Below, piece by piece: positions 16,738-24,843 of a stretch of DNA of 64,000 nucleotides (position 1 is its first letter; each line of letters opens with the position of its first letter). The notes under the pieces are model-generated. The model had not been told where the DNA came from, searched no databases, and worked only from the letters and a program-made list of their open reading frames with translations. Source of the DNA: Verrucomicrobiales bacterium (lineage in GTDB: Bacteria > Verrucomicrobiota > Verrucomicrobiia > Verrucomicrobiales > DEV007); assembly GCA_002698785.1 (NCBI GenBank), contig PAAG01000049.1, positions 124,001 through 188,000 of the forward strand, read 5' to 3'. Both the position numbers and the translations under genes were made by a program.

Positions 16738-17026
16738 GCCGACCGGCTGGTTCGATAAGAGGGAAAATGTCCAGAAGCTCCTCAAGGGGCTTTATGGAGT
16801 ATGCGGATTTTTCGTCCTGATCGATGTGATCTTCTGGGTCACCGGTTTTGACAAGCACCCTTACCTCAAGTGGGAAAAGTGGCCCGCTTTCTATGCCGTG
16901 TTCGGCTTTGTTGCCTGCGTCCTGCTTGTCGCCGTGGCGAAATATATTATTCGCCCTCTCACGATGCGTGGCGAAGATTACTACGAGTCAAACACAGTAG
17001 AACAGAAAGGAGACGACCATGCCTGA
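16709..17026 (+). CDS. Small two-helix membrane protein within the antiporter operon
   Basis: A 105-residue protein with two helices (about residues 25-46 and 60-85) linked by a short aromatic loop (GFDKHPYLKWEKWPAFYAVFG). The tail contains MRGEDYYE. No Mrp letter is known to me for it, but similar small proteins accompany Mbh-like antiporter clusters. It overlaps its neighbours by 29 nt upstream and 8 nt downstream, so it must be co-translated with them. Probable accessory subunit. Confidence 0.7.
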   Translation: MTQKNPNPTEPTGWFDKRENVQKLLKGLYGVCGFFVLIDVIFWVTGFDKHPYLKWEKWPAFYAVFGFVACVLLVAVAKYIIRPLTMRGEDYYESNTVEQKGDDHA

Positions 17027-18806
17027 GGCTCTCCATCCTGCATTCCTTTACCTCTTCGGAGCGTTGCTGATCCCTTTTCTGAAAGGGCGCACTCGGCAGG
17101 CCGTCGCGATGCTGATCCCCATCGCCGGGTTCATCAATTACTTCCAGATCCCGGAGGGAGTGCACTGGAAGTATCAGTTGCTCGACTTCGAGCTCATCCT
17201 CGGACGGGCTGATGACTGGAGCCTCATCTTCCTGAATATCTTCACGGTGTTGTCCTTTATCGGGATTCTTTACATCATCAAAGACAACAAGCCCCTCATG
17301 CTGTCTGCGGGTCTTCTCTACGCGGGGAGTGCGATGGGAGTAATCCTTGCGGGCGACTTGATCACATTGTTCCTTTTCTGGGAGATGTTGACCGCCGCGG
17401 CTGTGCTTTGCCTTCTTGATCGCGGAACCCCCGCGTCGGGCCGTGCTGCGACGCGCTACCTGCTCATCCACATCCTCGGCGGAGTGGTCTTGCTCGCCGG
17501 TATTGTCATCCACTTGGCATCGGGAGGAAGTGCGGCATTCGACAAGATCGAACTCTCCGGCATCGGGGCCTGGTTGATCTTTATCGGTTTTGGAATCAAC
17601 TGCGCATGGCCCGTTCTCGGAGCCTGGCTCACCGACACGTATCCGGAAGCCTCCATCGGCGGCATCGTCTTCATGGCGACGTATACCACGAAGACTGCCA
17701 TCTACGTTCTCGCTCGCACGTTTCCGGGAGAAGAGACTTTGATCTGGATCGGCGTCGTGATGGCGGTTGTTCCACTCTTCTATGCTTTCGTAGCGAACGA
17801 CCTTCGCCGGGTGCTCGCTTACTGCCTGGTCAACCAGGTCGGGTTCATGGTCATCGGCGTCGGCCTTGGCACTGGGCTGTCTCTGAACGGCACCGCCGCC
17901 CACGCCTACTGTCACATTCTTTACAAAGCGCTCCTTTTCATGTCCATCGGAGCAGTCATGTATCGCACGGGCAAATCGAAAGCTACAGAGCTGGGTGGTC
18001 TGTACAAGTCCATGCCGTGGACCTGCCTTTTCTGCTGTATCGGTGCGGTGAGTATTTCAGCCCCGCTGTTTTGTGGCTTCGTCAGTAAATCAATGATCAT
18101 CAGTGCAGCTGCCAGCGGCGGATATTCGATTGCCTGGCTGGCACTCTTGTTTGGCTCTGCCGGTGTATTCCTGTGTGCTGGACTGAAAGTTCCCTTCTTC
18201 ACTTTCTTCAATCGCGACTCTGGAGTGCGTTGTGAGGAAGCACCCACCAATCAGCTCCTCGCCATGGGACTGACTGCATTTCTCTGCATCTTTGTCGGAA
18301 CTTTCCCGAACCAATTCCTGTATCCCATGCTTCCGAATCAGGAGTACATGTATGTTCCGTACACCGTCGCACACGTTACGGATCTGCTTGCGATGCTTTT
18401 CTTCACTGGCTTGGCCTTTACGCTATTGATTCGTTCGGGCTTCAAGCCTGCCGAGATTCGCTCGACTCTCCTCGATGCGGACTTCCTCTACCGAAAAGGT
18501 GGCCCGGCTTTCTACAAGGTGATGGACAAGTCCCTCAACGGGCTCAACGCCGCGACGAGCAAAGTCATGATCGGCAGCGTCGTACACCATGTCTCGAATT
18601 TCTTCGAATCAGGAGCGTCGCGCTTCCTGGTGTGGGCATTGACGCCAATCTGGATGATCCGCGGAGACAGCAAAGAACAAATCGAAGAACATCGCCAATC
18701 GGTTTTCAAACGAGCCAAGCGAGGAGCTTTTCCCATTGGTCTGACCGCCTTCTGCGCAGTTGTGATGTTAGGGCTTCTCTCGTTGATCTTTCTTTTGGAG
18801 AGCTAG
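17019..18806 (+). CDS. Proton/cation-pumping antiporter subunit (MrpD-like 3, longest)
   Basis: A 595-residue polytopic protein closing the operon. It has LITLFLFWEMLTAAAVLCLLD (pump Glu), NCAWPVLGAWLTDTYPEASIGGIVF in place of the usual MPFHxWLP block, and FVANDLRRVLAYCLVNQVGFM. The Lys-Ala-Pro-Phe surroundings have diverged compared with copies 1 and 2, so this subunit may pump differently or be a structural half-channel. A long amphipathic C-terminal helix region (about 480-560), ending in a last membrane helix, recalls the lateral helix of NuoL. The start overlaps the previous gene by 8 nt. Confidence 0.88.
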   Translation: MPEALHPAFLYLFGALLIPFLKGRTRQAVAMLIPIAGFINYFQIPEGVHWKYQLLDFELILGRADDWSLIFLNIFTVLSFIGILYIIKDNKPLMLSAGLLYAGSAMGVILAGDLITLFLFWEMLTAAAVLCLLDRGTPASGRAATRYLLIHILGGVVLLAGIVIHLASGGSAAFDKIELSGIGAWLIFIGFGINCAWPVLGAWLTDTYPEASIGGIVFMATYTTKTAIYVLARTFPGEETLIWIGVVMAVVPLFYAFVANDLRRVLAYCLVNQVGFMVIGVGLGTGLSLNGTAAHAYCHILYKALLFMSIGAVMYRTGKSKATELGGLYKSMPWTCLFCCIGAVSISAPLFCGFVSKSMIISAAASGGYSIAWLALLFGSAGVFLCAGLKVPFFTFFNRDSGVRCEEAPTNQLLAMGLTAFLCIFVGTFPNQFLYPMLPNQEYMYVPYTVAHVTDLLAMLFFTGLAFTLLIRSGFKPAEIRSTLLDADFLYRKGGPAFYKVMDKSLNGLNAATSKVMIGSVVHHVSNFFESGASRFLVWALTPIWMIRGDSKEQIEEHRQSVFKRAKRGAFPIGLTAFCAVVMLGLLSLIFLLES

Positions 18807-18863
18807 ACCGTATCCCTCTCTTGTCCTGTTCGTCTCACAGCAAATCGAGTAGACTCGAAACCT

Positions 18864-19706
18864 GTGAAAGCTGAACACCAGTATCAAACGGTTCCTCTGG
18901 ACAGCGCACAGATGGACCGGTTCCACCGAGTGGCACCTGGGACGCTCGCTCGGAGGGATACAGCTTTCTATCGAAGAGAGCTGACTCTGGGATTCGAATT
19001 TCTCCTCACCGGAGTGATCGCCATCGTAGGAACCTTGGCCTTCGGGTGGTCTGCGATGAACTGGCTCGTTTTCCTGATCATCGGCACGTTTTCAGGAATC
19101 CTCACGGACACCATCAAACTCTTCTTCCTGAACAAACCGATCAATCAGCACGCGGACAATTCTGCTGACGATCAATTCGTAGGCCTTGTGTGCGATGCCC
19201 TTCGCAAAGGGGAAAAGGAGATCCCGAAAATGCAGGATGGCGGAAGATACAAACCGGAGATCGGTCTCGTCTTCGATCTGGTTTTCGCACCGGTGTCGAC
19301 CTTGCTAATCTACTTTACGGTAAAGGAAAACGGCTTCGACGGCTGGAATGAGCTTTTCGGTCAGAAGCACTTTCTCACCTCCGTCATAGGCTTCTGTGCC
19401 TGGCAACTCCTGATGACGGTCTGGGAAATCGTTTCTTTTCGAATGACTACCAACCCGGAGAATCCCGTGAAGATTCTTCTCGGAGGACGAGGTGTCGGGC
19501 TGTTTTTTCTATTTTTCCTAACCGCTGCTACGGGCTCCTGCACGAAAGACCAAACGGACTACACCGTCGCTCTCTATGTCGCGAACGGCTTGCTCATCCT
19601 GATGGGGCTCCTCAACACGTTCGGTATTCTTTCCATTCGAAATGACTCCCGCTGGTTGCGAGAATACCTTGAGAAACGAAACCAAGGTTACGGAGCCGGC
19701 CGGTAA
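18864..19706 (+). CDS. Multi-pass membrane protein of unknown function
   Basis: A 280-residue protein with a GTG start at 18864 (an ATG at 18912 is possible). It has a cytoplasmic-looking N-terminus, two helices (about 47-92) and a soluble loop around QHADNSADDQFVGLVCDALRKGEKEIP. Four further helices (about 135-265) and a charged tail end it. I do not recognise the family. It follows the antiporter operon by 57 bp on the same strand and might belong to it. No ion-binding motif is evident. Confidence 0.6.
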   Translation: MKAEHQYQTVPLDSAQMDRFHRVAPGTLARRDTAFYRRELTLGFEFLLTGVIAIVGTLAFGWSAMNWLVFLIIGTFSGILTDTIKLFFLNKPINQHADNSADDQFVGLVCDALRKGEKEIPKMQDGGRYKPEIGLVFDLVFAPVSTLLIYFTVKENGFDGWNELFGQKHFLTSVIGFCAWQLLMTVWEIVSFRMTTNPENPVKILLGGRGVGLFFLFFLTAATGSCTKDQTDYTVALYVANGLLILMGLLNTFGILSIRNDSRWLREYLEKRNQGYGAGR

Positions 19707-20197
19707 ACAAACTCAAGAAAGCATGCGTCCTTAGACTCGGATGGCTGCAACATCATAAGCCAACCGTCATCCATTACTTCCCCGCACTTCATGAAAGAGT
19801 GGAGATTCGAATAACCGGACGGAACAGGTAGCCACGTCGGGGTATCCGACCATCTTCCCTTCTCATTCATGACACGAACAACGGCTTTCATTTTCTCTCC
19901 ACCCTGATCGTCGACGACCCGGTCCCTCTCCCAGACAAAAATCTGAATGCGTCGATTGGCTTGCTCTCCCGGGAAAACGATTCCGGTATCCACGCTTTCC
20001 GATTTTCCACCATGGGCTCTCGAAATTCTCCACGTCAGCTCCCACCTCTCCCCTTCCAACAAATCAGGTGGCACAGTAGTCTCCCACGCCAGGACACCTG
20101 AAACGGAATGATAATCCTCAAGCGTCAGAGCTCGTGCGAATGGAGAAAGTCCAACCATCAACAAACTTAAGATGATTTGCGATACTGGACACTTCAT
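19688..20197 (-). CDS. Small secreted protein of unknown function
   Basis: The start at 20197 gives a 169-residue protein with a signal peptide (hydrophobic residues 6-17, cleavage near ARALT). The mature part is beta-rich with many Trp (RWELTWRISRAHGG, WLPVPSGYSN) and no recognised motif. The start ATG overlaps the TGA of the upstream membrane gene (ATGA), so the two are translated together. Its 3' end overlaps the convergent membrane-protein gene by 19 bp. Confidence 0.6.
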   Translation of the reverse strand: MKCPVSQIILSLLMVGLSPFARALTLEDYHSVSGVLAWETTVPPDLLEGERWELTWRISRAHGGKSESVDTGIVFPGEQANRRIQIFVWERDRVVDDQGGEKMKAVVRVMNEKGRWSDTPTWLPVPSGYSNLHSFMKCGEVMDDGWLMMLQPSESKDACFLEFVYRPAP

Positions 20198-20661
20198 GAA
20201 CCGATGGTCGCAGCAGGAAGTTTCTCCGCCTCTTCGCTCAGTGCTTTGATCACTTCCGGGACAGCCGTCACCAGCATATGCACTCGATCTTCGGTAGGTC
20301 GAATCCACTGCAACTCGACATCGCTATTCACTTTCTTGATTTCGATGGGGAAAAGTGCAGAGCGGATTACTCGTGGACGCTGGTTCGAGATTCTATGCAG
20401 GAGAGCCGCGACCTGGTGCTCGGGAAATCCGGCGTCCGTAGTTAAATGGACGCGCTCGAAGAGCATAGGGAGATACTCCAAAGTGGTGAAAATCTCGATC
20501 GTTTCCCTTTCAGCAAAGGCGTTCTCCAGCTCATCGAGCATCTCATCTGGAGAATATTCCTCGTGCTTTACCGGACGATCGGAAAGCCAACGGACCAACC
20601 CTGCCCCCACCAAAGAGAGAACAGCGACGATCGAATAAAGAATGATCGTACTGGTCATCAT
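20194..20661 (-). CDS. Single-helix membrane protein of unknown function
   Basis: Start taken at 20661 or 20658 (MMTSTIILYSIV). The product of 155 residues has one N-terminal helix (about 3-22) and a soluble domain of mixed alpha/beta character (EMLDELENAFAER, LHRISNQRPRVIRSALFPIEI). No family recognised. A frame reaching to 20874 is rejected because it would overlap the AlbA_2-like gene. Coupled to the secreted protein downstream; the pair probably acts together in the envelope. Confidence 0.55.
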   Translation of the reverse strand: MMTSTIILYSIVAVLSLVGAGLVRWLSDRPVKHEEYSPDEMLDELENAFAERETIEIFTTLEYLPMLFERVHLTTDAGFPEHQVAALLHRISNQRPRVIRSALFPIEIKKVNSDVELQWIRPTEDRVHMLVTAVPEVIKALSEEAEKLPAATIGS

Positions 20662-20723
20662 TGATCCGTAGTTTCGTCGCGATCTGGAAGATACGCAAAT
20701 TTTGGTTTCTGCCCTACCCGGGT

Positions 20724-21098
20724 CTAGACCGTCATATGGTTTGTCATGCGACTCCTGTATTGATCCATAGGCGACAGGTTTCTCGGGGTCGCATTGAATA
20801 TCAAAAAGACGACAGAGCGCCCGCAAAAATCGATCGTTCCCAGCTCGATCAGGTATTCCGTTAACTCCCGGCAAAGGGGTTCCAGTCGCCTGTGAAGGTT
20901 ATCCACCTCAGCCGCATCAATTCCGTGAACCTCACCAGTGGGTTCCACCCCAAAGAGGACGAGCCCTCCGTGTGCCCATTCGAGTTTGGAGAAGAGTTTC
21001 GCCAGTTGAAACGCACTCGGCCGCCCTCCTGAATACACAATGACCTTTTCGTATTCCTCGAAAAGGCGGCACAGAGTCGGACATTCTTCGACAGTCAT
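20724..21098 (-). CDS. Short AlbA_2/Schlafen-like ATP-binding domain protein
   Basis: A 124-residue protein. After an N-terminal Cys-rich helix comes a core with AFQLAKLFSKLEWAHGGLVLFGVEPTGEVHGID. The GGxxxxGVxxxGxxxG(I/L)D string is the hallmark of AlbA_2 (formerly AAA_4/Schlafen) domains. The second half, LEPLCRELTEYL and VVFLIFNATPRNL, fits the following beta strands. Full AlbA_2 transcription-type proteins carry C-terminal winged-helix domains that are absent here. So it is either a stand-alone domain or a remnant. Confidence 0.5.
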   Translation of the reverse strand: MTVEECPTLCRLFEEYEKVIVYSGGRPSAFQLAKLFSKLEWAHGGLVLFGVEPTGEVHGIDAAEVDNLHRRLEPLCRELTEYLIELGTIDFCGRSVVFLIFNATPRNLSPMDQYRSRMTNHMTV

Positions 21099-21220
21099 AG
21101 CCACACAGCAACCGCACTACCCTATTCTCCCGATAGCGTGATTGGGAAGAGAAAAACGCGATGGGGGACCTTTTCCCAAAGGCGCCCGCTATATAGATTT
21201 CCGACTCCACACTTTTTCAA

Positions 21221-22762
21221 ATGAAGCGGCTCTCGATTCTAACCACCCTGTTCTTTTCCCTCTTTGCGATCTTGGCCTCAGCTGCCGACCGCCCCAACAT
21301 CATGGTTTTCCTCGTCGATGACATGGGAGTGATGGACACATCCGTTCCGTTTCTGACAGATGAAGAGGGAAACCCAAAACGTTATCCGCTGAACGACTAC
21401 TATCGCACTCCATCGATGGAGCGGCTCGCCGAGCAGGGAGTTCGCTTCAATCAATTCTATGCGATGAGCGTGTGTTCTCCGACCCGCATCTCGATCATGA
21501 CGGGGCAGAACGCCGCGAGACATCACGCCACAAACTGGATCAATCCGTGGAAAGATAACGCCGGGGAACATGGCCCGCCATCCTGGGATTGGGCGGGGCT
21601 GGAAAAAGGCGACACTACTCTTCCTGCCATCCTCGGCAAAAGCGGATACAAAACCATCCATGTAGGAAAAGGTCACTTTGGCCCGGATGATCACGACGGA
21701 GCCGATCCTGCAAACCTCGGGTTTGAGATCAACATCGCAGGACGATCCATCGGTGCTCCCGGTAGCTACTATGGAGAAAAGAACTACGGCCTTGGCACAA
21801 AACGGGAGAAAAGCGCAGTACCTCACCTCGACCAATATCACGGAACAGAAACTTTTCTCACCGAAGCCCTTACGATCGAAACGAAAAAACAAATCGATCA
21901 GTGCGTAAAGGACGATCAACCCTTCTATCTCTACTTTGCTCACTATGCGGTGCACGCACCATTCGAGTCTGACCCACGCTTTGCCGATCACTACAAGGAT
22001 TCGGGAAAACCGGAAGCCGCCCAGGCATTCGCGACCTTAATCGAGGGAATGGACAAGTCTCTTGGTGACATGCTCGACCACTTCGAGAAACTCGGAGTCG
22101 CAGAGAATACGCTCGTTTTCTTTCTTGGCGACAACGGATCGGATGCTCCCCTCGGCCATCAACACGAGGTCGCATGCGCAGCCCCACTGCGAGGGAAAAA
22201 GGGCGCCCATTACGAAGGAGGCATGCGCGTGCCCTTCATCGCCGCTTGGGCAAAGCCAAGTGCAGAGAATGAATTCCAGAAACTCCTGCCAGTAGCGGCA
22301 GGGGAAATTCAATCCCAGGTCGCATCAATCACAGATATCTTCCCCACCATTCTTGAATTCTGTGATCTGGAAATTCCCCAAGGCCACAAAGTCGACGGCA
22401 AACCACTCCGGACATTACTGACTGGAGAATCGGATGCCTCTCGCCCCGAGGAATTCCTGATGCACTATCCCCACGGCCCTCATCGCAGCGACTACTTCAC
22501 CGTCTGGCGCAACGGAGACTGGAAAGTCGCCTATCACAATTTCCCTAAAGAGAAAGTGCGTGAAGGAATGCTTCAATCCGATGGGAAGCGCTATCAGCTC
22601 TTCAATCTCAAAGACGATCCCTTTGAATCCACTAATGTGGCAGACGATGAGCCGGAAGTTCTTTCAAAAATGGTGGGTGAGCTGAAGGCTCAACTGGAAG
22701 CGCACGACGCACAGTACCCGGTGGATGAGAACGGAGAAGAACTTATTCCGATAGCGCCCTGA
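21221..22762 (+). CDS. Secreted arylsulfatase-type sulfatase
   Basis: A 513-residue protein with a signal peptide (to about residue 21, ASAAD). Sulfatase fold: metal Asp33/Asp34 in LVDDMG, then VCSPTR with Cys85, the residue converted to formylglycine (CxPxR). Further blocks are KTIHVGKGHFGPDD, FYLYFAHYAVHAPFESDP, and LVFFLGDNGSD with the late metal Asp-Asn. It hydrolyses a sulfate ester in the periplasm or outside, probably on a polysaccharide. A maturase (anSME or FGE) is not in the window. Standalone, convergent with a TPR-like gene. Confidence 0.92.
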   Translation: MKRLSILTTLFFSLFAILASAADRPNIMVFLVDDMGVMDTSVPFLTDEEGNPKRYPLNDYYRTPSMERLAEQGVRFNQFYAMSVCSPTRISIMTGQNAARHHATNWINPWKDNAGEHGPPSWDWAGLEKGDTTLPAILGKSGYKTIHVGKGHFGPDDHDGADPANLGFEINIAGRSIGAPGSYYGEKNYGLGTKREKSAVPHLDQYHGTETFLTEALTIETKKQIDQCVKDDQPFYLYFAHYAVHAPFESDPRFADHYKDSGKPEAAQAFATLIEGMDKSLGDMLDHFEKLGVAENTLVFFLGDNGSDAPLGHQHEVACAAPLRGKKGAHYEGGMRVPFIAAWAKPSAENEFQKLLPVAAGEIQSQVASITDIFPTILEFCDLEIPQGHKVDGKPLRTLLTGESDASRPEEFLMHYPHGPHRSDYFTVWRNGDWKVAYHNFPKEKVREGMLQSDGKRYQLFNLKDDPFESTNVADDEPEVLSKMVGELKAQLEAHDAQYPVDENGEELIPIAP

Positions 22763-22768
22763 ACTCGG

Positions 22769-23287
22769 CTACACTCGGGCAAGACTCATTCGATAGGTAT
22801 CGCCCTCCTCGACGAAAGTGGCATCTCGGTATTTCAGCACGATGTGCTCGAACTGCTCGAAATACCGGCCAGGAACTTCGATTCCGTCGAGGTCTCCGAT
22901 AATCTTCTCTGCCTTGTATTTCCGGTTGGTCGAGTCACAGAGAGACAAAAGCCTCAGGCGAGTTTCAAAGTCATCCGGCAGGCGCTCGCTGGCTAGTTCG
23001 TAGCAGCGCAGTGCCTTGTCGAATTGCTTGTTCTTCTCTGCCACCACCCCTTGCTTCAGGTAAAACTGGCCCTCCGATCTGTCAGGCCTCTTCCAGAAAT
23101 AGCGCCCTGCGATCAGAACACCGATCAACAGGGGGATTTTCACATAGAACGGTGAAGGCACGCGGAGAATCACAATGGCAAGAATGAAAACAAGCACCGC
23201 AGAGAGGATCCGAGCAAAAAAAGCATTCGCAGAGTGAGTGACCGCAGGTTCACTCTCTCGCATATAGTCCCTATCGTTTACTCCCAT
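22769..23287 (-). CDS. Membrane protein with one TPR-like repeat, unknown function
   Basis: A 172-residue protein with two N-terminal helices (about 24-58). The segment QFYLKQGVVAEKNKQFDKALRCYELASERLPDDFETRLRLL that follows fits one TPR and the start of a second. The tail holds RYFEQFEHIVLKY. A TPR suggests protein-protein contacts on the inner face of the membrane. I cannot name the family. Confidence 0.6.
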   Translation of the reverse strand: MGVNDRDYMRESEPAVTHSANAFFARILSAVLVFILAIVILRVPSPFYVKIPLLIGVLIAGRYFWKRPDRSEGQFYLKQGVVAEKNKQFDKALRCYELASERLPDDFETRLRLLSLCDSTNRKYKAEKIIGDLDGIEVPGRYFEQFEHIVLKYRDATFVEEGDTYRMSLARV

Positions 23288-23512
23288 GGTTTTTTCTATG
23301 CAGCCAAATATTGGGAATCGCTCAGAAAAGAGTCAAGAGTTCAGACATCGCCGCTCCTACCTTGCAAAACACACACGCCGCCTTCGTTGCGCAATGCAAA
23401 AACGGAAGAGGCCGATTGCACCAAGAGAACCAAATAACGATTAATTCACTCTATACGAACGAGTTACACAATTAAGCATATGCTGGCCCGGAGATAGCAA
23501 TCTGATGTCGCA

Positions 23513-23668
23513 ATGAAACAGAAAATTCTACTCATACTCGCTATCACCGCTCTCGGAATCGGTTCCGTTCTTACAACTTCCTGCACCGCACGCGGAGGTG
23601 CTTCGGGCTCAGCTTCAGGAGGCGGAGGAATTAGCGCATCCGCTGGTGCCGGAGTTTCGGTAAACTAA
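23513..23668 (+). CDS. Very small Gly/Ala/Ser-rich lipoprotein
   Basis: A 51-residue frame: ATG, Lys-rich start, hydrophobic helix, then TTSC (Cys24) as a lipobox-like end. The tail is only about 27 residues, almost all Gly, Ala and Ser (GGASGSASGGGGISASAGAG). A perfect terminator 17 bp later frames it as a single-gene transcript. Similar tiny glycine-rich lipoproteins are common in PVC genomes as I recall, but have no known role. Confidence 0.7.
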   Translation: MKQKILLILAITALGIGSVLTTSCTARGGASGSASGGGGISASAGAGVSVN

Positions 23669-23685
23669 TCCGAATTCTCTTATCT

Positions 23686-23716
23686 CACTCCGGTGCCCAA
23701 AGGAGGCACCGGAGTG
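23686..23716 (+). terminator. Strong intrinsic-type hairpin
   Basis: CACTCCGGTGCC (23686-23697) pairs perfectly over 12 bp with GGCACCGGAGTG (23705-23716), with a 7-nt loop. It follows the tiny lipoprotein and precedes the 3' end of the convergent dienelactone hydrolase gene, so it may serve both directions. The U tract is short (TTCGTT). Confidence 0.8.
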
Positions 23717-23737
23717 TTCGTTACCTGAGAAGATTTC

Positions 23738-24514
23738 TCAGCCAAAGATCTTCAAGAAGAACTCCTTCATTTCTTCCCAGGATTTCTTATCAGCCTCCTC
23801 ATTGTAGGCCGCACCTTTGGAATTATCGTTTCCAGCCATCTTCTGGGTAAAGGCATGGACCGCGCCCGGATATTCGATGAAGGTGTATTCGACTCCCGCC
23901 TCTTTCATTTCGTCTTTGAAGCCGTTCACTTCCTCCTCAGGCACAAAGGGATCGTCGGCCCCGTGTAGGACCATTACTTCGCATTGTACGTTCTTAGCGT
24001 CTTCTGGAGTCGGGGTTCCCAGTCCACCGTGAAAACTGACTACCCCATCAATGTCCGCGCCACTGCGAGCCAGCTCCAGAACACCCGTTCCACCAAAGCA
24101 ATACCCTATCGCAGCCACATCTTCTTCATCGGTTTGCGGTAGCCCTAGAAGAACTTTCAACCCGGCGTGCAGACGCTCACGATACAAAGCCCGGTCGCCT
24201 TTAAATTTCCCTGCCCACTCACCTGCTTTCGGTGGCTGTGGCCGAATGCCTTTCCCGTAGATATCTAGCGCAAAAACGTTGTAGCCCAGCTCTGCTAGCA
24301 TCTTCGCCCGCATCTTTTCGTAATCCGTCAGCCCGGTCCATTGGTGAACGATCAGCACCGATGGGCGGGCTCCCTTCACGGAATCATCATAAGCATGCCA
24401 GCCCTCACACACTTGATCTCCAGATTGGTATTCGATCGCTGTGCCGACAATGTCAGCTCGAGCAGAACCGACCACTACGAGTAGCGCCAGGGAAAAGAAA
24501 AAGGATTTCGTCAT
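23738..24514 (-). CDS. Secreted dienelactone hydrolase family protein
   Basis: A 258-residue protein with a signal peptide (to SARAD, about residue 20). Alpha/beta-hydrolase fold: SVLIVHQWTGL (oxyanion region), IGYCFGGTGVLEL with nucleophile Cys in GYCFGG as in DLH, a late Asp in LHGADDPF, and His in GAVHAFTQ. The Cys-Asp-His set is typical of dienelactone hydrolase, but most secreted members have unknown substrates. Codons 2-5 form one arm of a 10-bp hairpin with the leader. Confidence 0.87.
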   Translation of the reverse strand: MTKSFFFSLALLVVVGSARADIVGTAIEYQSGDQVCEGWHAYDDSVKGARPSVLIVHQWTGLTDYEKMRAKMLAELGYNVFALDIYGKGIRPQPPKAGEWAGKFKGDRALYRERLHAGLKVLLGLPQTDEEDVAAIGYCFGGTGVLELARSGADIDGVVSFHGGLGTPTPEDAKNVQCEVMVLHGADDPFVPEEEVNGFKDEMKEAGVEYTFIEYPGAVHAFTQKMAGNDNSKGAAYNEEADKKSWEEMKEFFLKIFG

Positions 24515-24538
24515 ATCTTCTGATACGAACGAAATCCT
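24502..24538 (-). promoter_or_regulatory. Inverted repeat spanning the dienelactone hydrolase start codon
   Basis: AGGATTTCGT (24502-24511) and ACGAAATCCT (24529-24538) are perfect 10-bp inverted repeats with a 17-nt spacer. In the transcript the upstream arm would pair with codons 2-5 and place the AUG in the loop edge. This could control translation, or the DNA dyad could be an operator. Confidence 0.45.
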
Positions 24539-24576
24539 CTTTTGCTTGATGTCTTTTTTCGAATCTCACGCTGAGA

Positions 24577-24825
24577 TCACTGCCAAACCAGCTCGACAAA
24601 GATCGAGATGATTACCGCAAGAATAAAGAGCCCAATGATCAGCGGAATTTTCCACCGCATTTCGCTGCGGAAAGGCTTCCCGCAGTGACAGCAGAGGTTT
24701 TCCGCCTTTGGAGTCATTTTCTTACAACCCGGACAAATTCTCCGGGGAGAGGTCCGATCGCGATCGCAATTTTCGCAGACACGATCGACTACCGCTCCTT
24801 CACAAAAAGGACAGGGCGCACTCAT
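24577..24825 (-). CDS. Small double zinc-ribbon membrane protein
   Basis: An 82-residue protein with four CxxC knuckles in order: CPFC, CENC, CPGC and CCHC. These can form two zinc ribbons in residues 4-50. One C-terminal helix follows (IPLIIGLFILAVIISIFVELVW). Such proteins tether a zinc-ribbon to the cytoplasmic face of the membrane; partner unknown. It is 18 bp downstream of the PH-domain gene on the same strand. Confidence 0.65.
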   Translation of the reverse strand: MSAPCPFCEGAVVDRVCENCDRDRTSPRRICPGCKKMTPKAENLCCHCGKPFRSEMRWKIPLIIGLFILAVIISIFVELVWQ

Positions 24826-24843
24826 CAGAACAGAGCATCTGAA

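Noticed and set aside
16959-17915. 318-codon minus-strand frame across the third antiporter gene
   Set aside because: It runs antisense to a well-supported membrane protein, with an unlikely His/Asp/Arg-rich product.
18845-18858. TCGAGT-AG-ACTCGA hairpin as terminator of the antiporter operon
   Set aside because: Six base pairs with a 2-nt loop and no U tract; it lies only 6 bp from the next start, so termination there is doubtful.
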